From Mycolicibacterium moriokaense (GTDB lineage Bacteria; Actinomycetota; Actinomycetes; Mycobacteriales; Mycobacteriaceae), in the NCBI RefSeq assembly GCF_003201655.1, contig NZ_QJJU01000017.1:1-64000 (forward strand): 64,000 nt of DNA, given 5' to 3'. The notes beneath the pieces were generated by a model. The model had not been told where the DNA came from, made no database searches, and worked only from the letters and a program-made list of their open reading frames with translations. Positions 10,772 through 19,524 of this stretch are shown piece by piece. Positions within the stretch are counted from its first letter, which is position 1. Each line of letters begins with the position of its first letter. The position numbers and the translations under genes are program-made.

Positions 10772-12417
10772 ACGAACACGTTCTGGGCCAGGAAGGTAAG
10801 GACCACATTCAGCAGCCCGTCGAACGGAGTGGCTTGCACCGTCTGCGTCGAGGTAAACGGAAGCACGACTGCCGTGGCAGTGCCCGCATCGGTGTCGATC
10901 TGGATACTCTGTTGCGGTGCACCGTAAATGCCGTCGTGGGTGCCCGCGAACATGTCGTTCACCCAGCCGGTCGCCAGGATCTTAACGGCCTCGATATTCT
11001 GCGGCTGTGAGAAGCCAGCGACGAGGTACTGGCTGATCTGGATCAGCGGGTTGCCGCCCTGCAGGGCATCGATGTGCCTGCCGCCAACGAGCATGACCCC
11101 GTTGAATTGCCCGGGCCGGGCCGCCTCCAGCTCGTCCCCCACCTTGCCGTACATGTTCCACACATACCGTTCGGACGAGATGTCGTACACCGGACGGTAA
11201 TTGACACCGGTCAACTTCTGCAGCGCGGTCGGCACTGTGTTGTTGACATCCACCGAATCGAGCAACAGCACCCCGGCCAGATCGTCGATCGCGCCATTGT
11301 CGACCATGTCGCCCGCGGCGCCCATGACGAGACTGCCGCCGAGCGAGTGTCCTGCGAGCACGAAGCGCGTCGGCAACGTTACCTCGTATCCGGCTGCCGC
11401 ACTGGCACTTTCCGTGAGCGCGGCACGGTCGCCAACGAAGAGATCGGCAACGGCTTGTTGCATCGGCGTGCCGCCGAGCCACGCGGCGTCAGCGTCGAAA
11501 AAGTTCGAGGTCAACGAGGGGGCCACCACGATGCTGTTGGTCTGCTCGGCCAGGGTCGCCGCGGTATAGCTGTACATCGGACCGGAGGCCCCCAACCCGT
11601 GTTGCAAATAGATGAGCCGGGTCGGCGTTTCGTCGTCGGTCGGGAAATACCAGTCGGCCTCTACGGTACGGCCGCCCGCGACCGGGATCGTGAGGGTGGA
11701 CGTACGGACGGTGACAGTGCTGCCCGCAGGCAGCACCGGGGCGCCGTCGAACGTGTGGATCAGGCCCATCACCACGTTCAAGACGATGGAGCCGACGACA
11801 TCGATCAACGTCTGCGGACGCGAGGCCGACACCTGTTCAGTGACGGCCACTGTCGAGCGTGCCGCTACGGCCGTCGTCGTTTCCACCGCCTTGGTCACGG
11901 CGCTTTTCGCAGGCTCAGGGCTTTCGGCCGGAGCCCCCGCTGAGGCCGCCGACATAACCGGCTGCGATTTGGCGGGTGCCTGGGTTGCCGTAGCTGTGGT
12001 CGCGGACTTGCGGGTCGACACCGTGCTCTGACCGGTCGCTACCGGCGCCGACGCAGTCGAGTCGGGCAGGCCTGAGTTCCGCTTGTCCGTGTGGGTCTTG
12101 TTCGTCTTCGTGACGGGGTGAGTGGTGTCGGCCGTCGCAGGCTGGTCCGCAGAGCCACTCGTGTCCGGACTCTGCCCGCTGGCATCCTGCTCGGTCGGTT
12201 TCTGTTCGGTCGGTTTCTGCTCGCCCCCTTCGGATTCCGTTTTCGGCTTTTGCGAGCCGTCGGTCGACCCTTGCCTCGATTCCGACGTCTTGGTGCCGTC
12301 GCTGTCGGAGGCCGAACTGGTGTCGGCAGCCGCACTCGCCGCGGCGCCGAGCATCGCCGCAGCAATCGCTGCCAGCACGACCGCCAAACCCAACATCGCC
12401 ATCACCCGATTGACCAC
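10738..12417 (-). CDS. Secreted alpha/beta hydrolase with low-complexity stalk
   Basis: A 559-residue exported protein. Residues 1-32 form a signal peptide ending in ASAAADT. Residues about 33-215 are a Ser/Thr/Ala/Lys-rich region with EQKPTEQKPTEQ repeats and no clear fold. The alpha/beta hydrolase domain follows, with the oxyanion region IYLQHGLGASGP, nucleophile GHSLGGSLVM, and a late His in GGRHIDAL. It may be a cell-wall lipase or esterase held away from the membrane by the linker. GTG 12417 begins the signal peptide; GTG/ATG codons four and five positions on are alternatives. A TetR gene is divergent 90 bp away. Confidence 0.8.
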   Translation of the reverse strand: MVNRVMAMLGLAVVLAAIAAAMLGAAASAAADTSSASDSDGTKTSESRQGSTDGSQKPKTESEGGEQKPTEQKPTEQDASGQSPDTSGSADQPATADTTHPVTKTNKTHTDKRNSGLPDSTASAPVATGQSTVSTRKSATTATATQAPAKSQPVMSAASAGAPAESPEPAKSAVTKAVETTTAVAARSTVAVTEQVSASRPQTLIDVVGSIVLNVVMGLIHTFDGAPVLPAGSTVTVRTSTLTIPVAGGRTVEADWYFPTDDETPTRLIYLQHGLGASGPMYSYTAATLAEQTNSIVVAPSLTSNFFDADAAWLGGTPMQQAVADLFVGDRAALTESASAAAGYEVTLPTRFVLAGHSLGGSLVMGAAGDMVDNGAIDDLAGVLLLDSVDVNNTVPTALQKLTGVNYRPVYDISSERYVWNMYGKVGDELEAARPGQFNGVMLVGGRHIDALQGGNPLIQISQYLVAGFSQPQNIEAVKILATGWVNDMFAGTHDGIYGAPQQSIQIDTDAGTATAVVLPFTSTQTVQATPFDGLLNVVLTFLAQNVFVYEPLTRAVTT

Positions 12418-12507
12418 GCCGACCTCCAGTGCCGAGGACGCAGAAATTGAACAAATTGGCTTAAATGTAATTTTCTTGCGCAGTCTTGTCTACCCGGTAC
12501 CGTCGGC

Positions 12508-13191
12508 ATGTCACCACGAGCTGCAAGGACACGACCATTGCCAGGAGCACCGACACGCCGTAGTCGCGGCCGCCCGGTCGGCGGTGGGATTTCGGCTGAG
12601 GAGTCGAAGGATGCCTTCCTGGATGCCGCGGAAAGGTTGTTCATTTCACCCGGCTACCGGGCCTCGTCGATGGAAATGGTCGCCAAGGAAGCTGGATACT
12701 CCCGGGGGAGCATCTACCGCCAGTTTCCGACCCGAGACAGCCTCGTGGAAGCCTTGATTCAGCGAGTAACGCTGCGGCACATGGCGGGCATCCTCGACCG
12801 GTTGCCATCGGATGCCGGTCCCCTTGACGTGTTGGTCGAGAGCACGGTGATCGTGGCCACCGAGTTGGTTCACGACCCACTGCTGAAGACCATCGGGGAC
12901 CAAAGCGAGGAGGGCAATGTCGGCCACATGCTGGCCAACAACGCGGCGCTAGTGCAGATGGTGGAGCCGGTGATCGAGGAGATGCTCGCGTCAGATCGCG
13001 GCGATCAGTTCCGGCGTGATCTGCGGCCAAAGGACTTGGCGCAGTTCTTCATCTCCACCTCAATCAGCATGCTGCTCGGCGTCATTCCCGGCACCGAGGA
13101 TCCCGACACGGTGCGACGCTACATCGACGTCTTCGTGTTGCCTGCCATCGTCGCGCACCCCCCGCATCCGCGACCCGTATTCACGGAGTAG
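12508..13191 (+). CDS. TetR/AcrR-family repressor
   Basis: A 227-residue regulator. After a basic N-terminal arm (about 30 residues), the DNA-binding domain includes MEMVAKEAGYSRGSIYRQFP, the second and recognition helices of TetR proteins. The C-terminal helical region for ligand binding and dimerisation is of normal length and carries VNQL-like hydrophobic helices. It is divergent from the secreted hydrolase gene and separated by an unusually AT-rich 90-bp region, so it probably represses that gene and itself. TACCGT at 12498-12503 is close to the ATG and may be part of its promoter. The ligand is unknown. Confidence 0.85.
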   Translation: MSPRAARTRPLPGAPTRRSRGRPVGGGISAEESKDAFLDAAERLFISPGYRASSMEMVAKEAGYSRGSIYRQFPTRDSLVEALIQRVTLRHMAGILDRLPSDAGPLDVLVESTVIVATELVHDPLLKTIGDQSEEGNVGHMLANNAALVQMVEPVIEEMLASDRGDQFRRDLRPKDLAQFFISTSISMLLGVIPGTEDPDTVRRYIDVFVLPAIVAHPPHPRPVFTE

Positions 13192-13253
13192 GCCGCGCGG
13201 CCGCTGACGCTGATAACCGCGAAACTGGGCCTCGTCCGGGCAAGATACTGACC

Positions 13254-14522
13254 GTGATTCCTCTGACATGGAAGCCCGTCGAGACACCGTCGGACGACGA
13301 CCTTGTGGTCGCCCCCGACGAGCGTTTGAGCTGGGCCCGCACCATCGGCATCGGCGCCCAGCACGTGGTGGCGATGTTCGGCGCCACCTTCCTTGTGCCG
13401 GTGCTGACGGGCTTCCCGCCTGCCACCACCCTGCTGTTCTCGGGTGTCGGGACCGTGCTGTTTCTGCTGATCACCGGTAACCGGCTGCCGAGCTATCTGG
13501 GCTCGAGCTTCTCGGTGATCGCGCCGGTGACGGCTGCCGTCGCCTCGCACGGAACCGGCAGCGCGCTGGGCGGATTGGTCGCGGTCGGAGTCGCGTTGAT
13601 CGTCGTCGGCATCGTCGTGCACCGAGCCGGAACCCACTGGATCGACTTAGCACTACCACCGGTGGTCACCGGCGCGATCGTCGCACTTATCGGCTTCAAC
13701 CTGGCGCCCGCCGCCAAATCGAATTTCGAGAAGGGCCCGGTCGTCGGCTTAGTCACGCTGGTGCTGCTGGTTGCGACGCTGGCATTCTTCCGTGGCATCA
13801 TCGGCCGGCTGGCCATCTTCTTCGCCGTCATCGCAGGCTACGTCCTCGCACTGATCCTCGGCGATGTCGACACCGCGGCGATCACCGCCGCCCCGTGGCT
13901 GGGCCTTCCCGAGTTCCAGACCCCGACGTTCACACTGGCCGTCCTTCCTCTGTTCCTGCCCGCGGTCATCGCGCTCGTCGCCGAGAACATCGGGCACGTC
14001 AAGTCCGTCGGCCAGATGACCGGTACGGACGTCGCCCCACTTACCGGTCGAGCACTGGCCGCCGACGGGGTCGCAACGACGCTGGCCGGCTTCGGCGGCG
14101 GGTCCGCGACCACCACCTACGCCGAGAACATCGGCGTGATGGCCGCAACCCGCGTGTATTCGACGGCCGCATATTGGATCGCCGCCGCGGTGGCCATCGT
14201 GTTGTCGTTGTGCCCCAAGGTGGGCGCGGCGATATCGGCCGTCCCGCCGGGTGTGCTCGGCGGCGCGACGATTGTGCTGTACGGGTTGGTCGGCGTACTA
14301 GGCATCCGTATCTGGCTGACCAATCACGTCGACTTCGCCAAGCCGCTGAACCAGATGACAGCGGCCATCCCGCTGATCATCGGTATCGCCGACTTCACCT
14401 GGCGGGTAGGCGATCTGACGTTTACGGGCATCGCGCTTGGTTCGATCGCGGCGCTGCTGGTGTATCACGGCATGCGGCTGCTGAGCACCGCTCGCAAACT
14501 GATCCCGCAACGCGGCGCATAA
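13254..14522 (+). CDS. Uracil/xanthine permease, NCS2 family
   Basis: A 422-residue nucleobase permease. The N-terminal QHVVAMFGATFLVP matches the conserved first helix of UraA/PbuX proteins with its Gln-His. The region VALVAENIGHVKSVG corresponds to the TM8 stretch with a substrate-binding Glu, and TTYAENIGVMAATRVYS to the TM10 signature with a second Glu. Fourteen helices are expected. It most likely imports uracil by proton symport; xanthine is an alternative. It starts at GTG 13254. The cyclase gene follows after 29 bp and has its own -10-like hexamer. Confidence 0.92.
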   Translation: MIPLTWKPVETPSDDDLVVAPDERLSWARTIGIGAQHVVAMFGATFLVPVLTGFPPATTLLFSGVGTVLFLLITGNRLPSYLGSSFSVIAPVTAAVASHGTGSALGGLVAVGVALIVVGIVVHRAGTHWIDLALPPVVTGAIVALIGFNLAPAAKSNFEKGPVVGLVTLVLLVATLAFFRGIIGRLAIFFAVIAGYVLALILGDVDTAAITAAPWLGLPEFQTPTFTLAVLPLFLPAVIALVAENIGHVKSVGQMTGTDVAPLTGRALAADGVATTLAGFGGGSATTTYAENIGVMAATRVYSTAAYWIAAAVAIVLSLCPKVGAAISAVPPGVLGGATIVLYGLVGVLGIRIWLTNHVDFAKPLNQMTAAIPLIIGIADFTWRVGDLTFTGIALGSIAALLVYHGMRLLSTARKLIPQRGA

Positions 14523-14537
14523 GGCCCGCCCCTGGCC

Positions 14538-14543
14538 TACAGT
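14538..14543 (+). promoter_or_regulatory. Candidate leaderless -10 (TACAGT)
   Basis: TACAGT fits TAnnnT and ends 8 nt before the cyclase ATG at 14552. There is no Shine-Dalgarno sequence in the gap. Confidence 0.35.
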
Positions 14544-14551
14544 TCCAACCG

Positions 14552-16390
14552 ATGCGTCGCACCTGGACCTGGACGTTCGCCCTGCCACCGGACCGGCTCT
14601 GGCCGGTGCTGGCGGATACCGAGCGGTTCAACGAGGCCATGAGCCTGCCGGCGTACACGCTCGAACCAACTCTGCAACCAAACGGGACGGTCGTTCGTCG
14701 CGGGCGGGGCAAGGCTGCTGGCTTCGCGCTCGAATGGGAGGAGAAGCCGTACGAGTGGATCGCCGGTCGGCACTTCCGCCAGTCACGCCTGTTCACGAAG
14801 GGCCCGTTTCGCCGCTTCGGCCCGGTGTTCGATATCGAGCCTGACGGCAGGGGCGGCTCGCACGTCACCTACGCACTCGAATGGGAGCCGCTGAGCTTGG
14901 TCGGCCGAGCATTCGGCGCACGGCTCGCGGCCCAGGCGGGTGAGGCGGTTGGGAAGCGCACCCTGGAGGCTGTCGCCTTTGCGCGCGGAGATCGTGTTGG
15001 CGAGCGGCTTACGCCGTTCGAGTTGCCGCCGCCTGAACTTCCACCCGGCGCGCGGGAGCGGGCAGCGACACTGGCCGGCGAAGTCGACCGCAGCCCGTAC
15101 GGCAATGGCCTCGGCCAACGCCTCGCCGAAATTGTGCTTGGCAGCATGGCCACCGACGTCGCCCATCTCAAACCCAAGGTGCTGGCTATCGATCTTGGCG
15201 TTCCGCCGCGGGCAGCGATCGAGGCGTGCCTCGCGGCCGTGAAGGCGGGTCTGCTCACGATGAAGTGGGGTCTGCTCTGCCCCAACTGCCGCGGCGCCAA
15301 GCTCAGCGTCAGCACACTCTCCGAGTTGCCGCGCGGCGCGCATTGTTCCTCGTGCAACATCGATTACGACCGCGACTTCGAGAAGAATGTGGAACTCTAC
15401 TTCGCACCGGCGCCCGCTATTCGGGCGGTTGTCGACGGCGGGTTCTGCCTGTCCGGCCCGATGGGAACGCCCCATGTCGCGGTGCAGGTGCTACTGGATC
15501 CGGGCGAACGGCGCAACGTCAACGTCGATCTGCCGCCCGGTTCGTATCGTCTGCGCACGCTGCATCCCGGCGCGTTCGTCGACTTCGACCACGAGTCTGG
15601 GCCGTTTCCCGGTTTACGCGTTACGGCGTCGGGCGTTGAGGTGCTCGACGCCACGGACCATCCAGGCGAGGCGGGAAGCGTGGCGTTCGTGAACGACGCG
15701 GGCTTCGAACTCGCAGCCCTGATCGAGGACCGCACGTGGGTGCGCGATGCGCTGACGGCACCCGAAGTGATCTCGCTGCAGGCGTTCCGCGATCTGTTCG
15801 CAGAAGCGACGCTGCGGCCTGGCGACGATGCGGGCGTCAGCCAGGTGGCGCTGCTCTTCACCGACCTACAGGGCTCGACGGCGCTGTATGAACGGGTGGG
15901 CGATGCCGCCGCGTACAACCTGGTGCGCAAGCATTTCGCGCTGTTGGCCGCAATCGTGCGCGACCATGACGGCGCGGTGGTCAAGACCATCGGCGACGCG
16001 GTGATGGCCGCGTTCAGCGATCCTGCGCAGGCGGTGCACGCTGCGCTCGCCATGCAGGCGGAGATCGGCTCGTCTGAACGCGGAGTCCCCGACCTCGTCC
16101 TCAAGGTGGGCGTCCACGCCGGCCCCAGTGTGGTCGTGACCTTGAACGACCGTCTCGACTACTTCGGATCAACGGTCAACATGGCCGCTCGCCTCCAGGG
16201 CCAGAGCACCGGCGGCGACATCGTGCTGTCGACGTCGGTGGCCGACGATCCCGAGGTGCGCGAAATGCTAGCCGCCATACCTCAGCGACCAGAGACGGTC
16301 GCGCTCAAGGGTTTTGCCGAGCCCGTCGGTTTCATACGCCTGCTGAGCGGCGCGTCATCAGCTGACGTCCCACAAAATTCGATCTTGTGA
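14552..16390 (+). CDS. Class III adenylate/guanylate cyclase with SRPBCC and zinc-ribbon domains
   Basis: A 612-residue soluble cyclase. Residues 1-150 look like an SRPBCC/START lipid-pocket domain. The middle part (about 160-410) matches the DUF5939 pattern and holds a zinc ribbon, C243-x2-C246 and C265-x2-C268. The C-terminal class III domain begins near 430: metal ligands D438 (FTDLQGST) and D482 (TIGDAVMAAF), and the transition-state pair N543 and R547 (NMAAR), are all present. It should make cAMP or cGMP as a homodimer, possibly in response to a hydrophobic ligand (inference). The frame is open further upstream into the permease gene, but ATG 14552 starts the recognisable domain. Confidence 0.88.
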   Translation: MRRTWTWTFALPPDRLWPVLADTERFNEAMSLPAYTLEPTLQPNGTVVRRGRGKAAGFALEWEEKPYEWIAGRHFRQSRLFTKGPFRRFGPVFDIEPDGRGGSHVTYALEWEPLSLVGRAFGARLAAQAGEAVGKRTLEAVAFARGDRVGERLTPFELPPPELPPGARERAATLAGEVDRSPYGNGLGQRLAEIVLGSMATDVAHLKPKVLAIDLGVPPRAAIEACLAAVKAGLLTMKWGLLCPNCRGAKLSVSTLSELPRGAHCSSCNIDYDRDFEKNVELYFAPAPAIRAVVDGGFCLSGPMGTPHVAVQVLLDPGERRNVNVDLPPGSYRLRTLHPGAFVDFDHESGPFPGLRVTASGVEVLDATDHPGEAGSVAFVNDAGFELAALIEDRTWVRDALTAPEVISLQAFRDLFAEATLRPGDDAGVSQVALLFTDLQGSTALYERVGDAAAYNLVRKHFALLAAIVRDHDGAVVKTIGDAVMAAFSDPAQAVHAALAMQAEIGSSERGVPDLVLKVGVHAGPSVVVTLNDRLDYFGSTVNMAARLQGQSTGGDIVLSTSVADDPEVREMLAAIPQRPETVALKGFAEPVGFIRLLSGASSADVPQNSIL

Positions 16391-16392
16391 TT

Positions 16393-17676
16393 TCAGCGGT
16401 TGCGGGCGAAGTACTTCTTGTAGGCCTCGGCCGACGCGCGTAGCTCTGGGTCGGCCTCGAACTTCGGCTCGAACTTCGCCCACGCCGCCTCGCGCTTGGC
16501 TGGGATGTACTCGGACGGCCAGTACGGGTGCTCTTGCGGCCGGTAGTCGCGGAGTACTCGTCGCGCGACGGTAGCCTTGTGCACCTCGTCGGCTCCGTCG
16601 GCGAGGCCCATCGTCGGCGCACCTGCGTACATCGCCTGTAGCGGGGTGAGGTCCGTTGTCCCGAGCGACCCGAGGATGTGCAGGGCGTTGAACGACACCT
16701 CCCGCAGCACCTTGGCCATCGTGAACTTGACCGTCGCGATGTCTGTCCTGGCTTCCTTCGTGCTCGAATTATCGATCTTCCAAGCGGTCTCGAGCACCAA
16801 CAGCCGCAGCATCCGGATGGCAGCGTAGGAGTCGGCGATGGTCTCCTGGACCATCTGGTGCTCGGCGATGACCTTGCCGTGCGACTGGCGCGACAGGGCC
16901 CGCTCGCACATCATGTCGAACGCGAGCTTGCACTGTGCGATGGTGCGCATCGCGTGGTGGATGCGTCCGCCGCCGAGGCGACGCTGTGCCAGGGTCTTTG
17001 CGCCGTCCTCCGGGCCGAGCAGGTGGTCAAGCGGAACCCGGACGTCCCGGTAGATGATGTGGTTGTGGTTGCGGGGCTCCGGCTGGATCTCCACACCTTC
17101 GGTATTGCGGGGCACAACGAACATGCCGTTCGTGCACATCACGAACAGGATGTCGGCCACGCGGCCCGCCGACGTGAACCACTTCTCGCCGTTGATCACC
17201 CACTGGCCGCCGTCGCGCACGGCGGTGGTCTTGAACAAGTTGGGGTCGGATCCGCCCTGGGGCTCGGTCATCGAGTACGCCGAGAACATGTCCTGATTCA
17301 GCAGCGGCTCAAGCCAGCGCTTCTTCTGCTCATCGGTGCCGAAGGCAGCGAGCATCTCCATGTTCCCGGTGTCGGGCGCCGCGGCACCGAACAACTGCGG
17401 GGCCCCGGAGTAGCGGCCGATGACCTCGTTCAGCAGCGCCAGCTTGAGCTGGCCGAAGCCGGGACCACCCAACTCCTCGTCGAGGAAGATCGCCCACAGC
17501 CCCTGGTCCTTGACCTGCTGTTGCAGTCCGCGGACATAGGCCTTCACGCGGGGATCCGGCGAGCGGACGGCATACGGGAAGACGTATTCGAGCGGCTCGA
17601 CCTCCTCCTTACAGAACTCCTCGACCCAGTCGAGTTTCTTTTGGAAGTCCGGATCGGTCGAGAAGTCCCACGCCAT
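16393..17676 (-). CDS. Acyl-CoA dehydrogenase (FadE-type)
   Basis: A 427-residue flavoenzyme that introduces the alpha-beta double bond into acyl-CoA. The middle domain has YSMTEPQGGSDPNLF and NGEKWFTSAGRVAD, which contact FAD, and the C-terminal helical domain ends with YAGAPTMGLADGADEVHKAT, the usual signature before the final arginine-rich tail. Domain order is normal. The sequence resembles the ACAD10/11-like branch more than short-chain enzymes. It starts 2 nt after the small HTH gene stop, so the two are one transcript; the HTH protein may set its expression. The substrate is unknown. Confidence 0.92.
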   Translation of the reverse strand: MAWDFSTDPDFQKKLDWVEEFCKEEVEPLEYVFPYAVRSPDPRVKAYVRGLQQQVKDQGLWAIFLDEELGGPGFGQLKLALLNEVIGRYSGAPQLFGAAAPDTGNMEMLAAFGTDEQKKRWLEPLLNQDMFSAYSMTEPQGGSDPNLFKTTAVRDGGQWVINGEKWFTSAGRVADILFVMCTNGMFVVPRNTEGVEIQPEPRNHNHIIYRDVRVPLDHLLGPEDGAKTLAQRRLGGGRIHHAMRTIAQCKLAFDMMCERALSRQSHGKVIAEHQMVQETIADSYAAIRMLRLLVLETAWKIDNSSTKEARTDIATVKFTMAKVLREVSFNALHILGSLGTTDLTPLQAMYAGAPTMGLADGADEVHKATVARRVLRDYRPQEHPYWPSEYIPAKREAAWAKFEPKFEADPELRASAEAYKKYFARNR

Positions 17677-17678
17677 CT

Positions 17679-18002
17679 CTAGGATTCTGCCCGACCGAAC
17701 TTGCGGTGCACTTGCTGCCTTGACACGCCGAGGAGTCTGCCGATCTCAGTCCACGAGAACCCGGCGGTGCGCGCCGCAAAGACGGCGTCTTCGTATCGCT
17801 GGAGGGCGGCGGCCAGATCATCGCGCGCCGCCGACAAAGCACGGCCAGCCTCGCCACTGTAGAACTCCGCGACGAAAGGATCGGCGTCGCCGCCTTTGTG
17901 CGGCTTATCTTCGTCGAAACCGCGTTCTAGTTCCTCAAGCGCGCGCTGGCCTACCCCGACAAGTTCCGGGTCGTCCATCCACCAGGGGTTGCGGCTTTCC
18001 AT
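17679..18002 (-). CDS. Small helix-turn-helix protein
   Basis: A 107-residue protein. The N-terminal half starts with ESRNPWWMDDPELV and is acidic. Residues 60-85 form an amphipathic helix, ARDDLAAALQRYEDAVFAAR, probably for dimerisation. The C-terminal FSWTEIGRLLGVSRQQVHRK is a clear helix-turn-helix. I chose ATG 18002 because GGAAAGGG lies 7 nt upstream; the frame stays open upstream through a perfect palindrome, which is better read as control DNA. It forms a two-gene transcript with the acyl-CoA dehydrogenase. Autoregulation through the palindrome is likely but unproven. Confidence 0.78.
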   Translation of the reverse strand: MESRNPWWMDDPELVGVGQRALEELERGFDEDKPHKGGDADPFVAEFYSGEAGRALSAARDDLAAALQRYEDAVFAARTAGFSWTEIGRLLGVSRQQVHRKFGRAES

Positions 18003-18013
18003 CGATATACCCT

Positions 18014-18049
18014 TTCCAAACCTGTCATCAATCGATGACAGGTTTGGAA
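18014..18049. promoter_or_regulatory. Perfect 36-bp palindrome upstream of the small HTH gene
   Basis: Two 16-bp arms, TTCCAAACCTGTCATC and GATGACAGGTTTGGAA, are exact inverse complements around a 4-bp centre AATC. It ends 11 nt before the ATG at 18002, and its proximal arm runs into the ribosome site. No T-run follows, so it is not a standard terminator. It is most simply an operator for a dimeric regulator, probably the HTH protein. As RNA it would fold into a hairpin shading the Shine-Dalgarno. Confidence 0.75.
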
Positions 18050-18078
18050 GCGAGCATGCCCGGAGCTGCCGACAGCGG

Positions 18079-19524
18079 CTAAGGCGTACTCCGGTGCCGC
18101 TGGTCCCGCGGCGGAACTCCGTTGACGCCTTCGACCGACTGCGCATACGTGGCGACCGCGAACGCGAGGGCCTGACCCATCACGGACAGCGCCTGCCTGT
18201 CGATGTTGTCGGCGGTGTCGCGACCGGTGTTGTAGTTCGGGTCGAACGCGACCCCGGCGCGACCACCCCAAAGTCGTGCCTGCACTTCGGTTTTCCGTTG
18301 CGACGAGCCTGCGGTAAGGCCGCCGACCGGGACTCCTGTGGCCAGGAACGGTCCATAGTCGGTTGTCCGGCTCAGCGGCATGTCGGCGGGCCGCACACCT
18401 GCCAGGTTGAGGTAACCCGCCAGCGTCCGCTCCACGCCTGCCGATCCGATGGGCACCGTCTGTAGCGGGACGTCGGGGTTGGGCTGGCCGGACTGGTCGC
18501 CGTCATAGGTGAAGTATCCGGCGTTCGGCGATCCGATCATGTTGACGCTGAGGTACATTGCGACATCATCGACGTCACGGGCAAGTCCGCGAACGTATTT
18601 CGTCGGCCCCTCTGACTCGGATCCCCAGAATGCGAATCGGACGGCATTGGTGATCCGAGACTCTGCTCCGAGGGCCGATGCCGCTTCGAGCAATGCCGCG
18701 ACCCCCGACCCGTTGTCGTTGATGCCAGGACTGCGTGCGGGGCTGTCGAGATGGGCCCCCGCCAGCACGACGTTCTTGGTGTCGCCAGTCTTGGTCTGCG
18801 CCAGGATATTTCGCGACTTCACCATCACCGGTTTCGTGTCCAGCACCAGCCGAACCGGAGCACTGGTGCGCCGCAGCGCGGCGTCGGCGTCGGTCTCGAT
18901 CACGCCGACCGGAATAGTGAGCTGCTGGTAGTACCCCGGCGTGAACAACCCCGCCGGGCTGCCGGTTGGACTTGGTGTGCTGACGACAAGCAACCCGACG
19001 GCCCCCTTGGCGACGGCGGCGTTCTGCTTGTCGCCGACCGAGCAACCCGTGTCGGAAACAACGGCGATCGCGTTCTTCACCGAAACGGTGCCGTAGTCGG
19101 CCGCGGTGCAGCCGGGCGCGTTCTGCGGCCGCAGCGTAATGGCGTTGAGTCCGCCCGGCGGCGTCGGCACGAGAAGTGACGCCTGGTCGACGTGGAAGCC
19201 GCGGCCTGCGACGGTCAGCGTCGGATTGCCGCCCTCCGTGCGATCCAGCCGCTCGAACTCCGGAGTCTGCACGTCAAAGCCCTTGTCCTTCAACACCTGC
19301 ACGACGTAGTTCACGCTCGCGTCGTAGCCGGGCGTGCCTTCTGCGCGGCTACCTTGGTTGGCGTCGGCGATCTCCTGCAGCTTGCGCAGATGCGTGTACA
19401 TGCCGTCGGCGCTGATCTTGCCTGCAACATCACGCGGCAGAACCGATACGGGGGCGGAATCGGTGGACGAACACGACGCCAGCGCCGTCACCGCAACGAC
19501 CATGACCGCGGCGATGGCCCTCAT
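18079..19524 (-). CDS. M28-fold lipoprotein lacking three metal ligands (probable pseudoenzyme)
   Basis: A 481-residue lipoprotein: the signal peptide ends in LASC, with Cys18 as the lipid site. A PA-type insert is followed by an M28 aminopeptidase fold similar to the upstream gene product. By comparison with that paralogue and Streptomyces griseus aminopeptidase, H258, D270 and the base E303 remain, but three zinc ligands are changed: the second Glu is S304 (GSESEG), the Asp is N328 (VNMIGS), and the final His is N432 (NYNTGRDT). Two zinc ions should not bind normally. It overlaps the active paralogue by ATGA, so they are co-translated; a binding or partner role is plausible. Confidence 0.85.
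   Translation of the reverse strand: MRAIAAVMVVAVTALASCSSTDSAPVSVLPRDVAGKISADGMYTHLRKLQEIADANQGSRAEGTPGYDASVNYVVQVLKDKGFDVQTPEFERLDRTEGGNPTLTVAGRGFHVDQASLLVPTPPGGLNAITLRPQNAPGCTAADYGTVSVKNAIAVVSDTGCSVGDKQNAAVAKGAVGLLVVSTPSPTGSPAGLFTPGYYQQLTIPVGVIETDADAALRRTSAPVRLVLDTKPVMVKSRNILAQTKTGDTKNVVLAGAHLDSPARSPGINDNGSGVAALLEAASALGAESRITNAVRFAFWGSESEGPTKYVRGLARDVDDVAMYLSVNMIGSPNAGYFTYDGDQSGQPNPDVPLQTVPIGSAGVERTLAGYLNLAGVRPADMPLSRTTDYGPFLATGVPVGGLTAGSSQRKTEVQARLWGGRAGVAFDPNYNTGRDTADNIDRQALSVMGQALAFAVATYAQSVEGVNGVPPRDQRHRSTP

Noticed and set aside
12190-12235. Tandem repeat in the secreted hydrolase gene considered as a separate element
   Set aside because: It encodes the EQKPTEQKPTEQ stalk repeat in frame and is part of that gene.
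13895-14551. Upstream extension of the cyclase ORF into the permease gene
   Set aside because: The extension is a shifted-frame shadow of NCS2 permease sequence; the SRPBCC domain begins right at ATG 14552.
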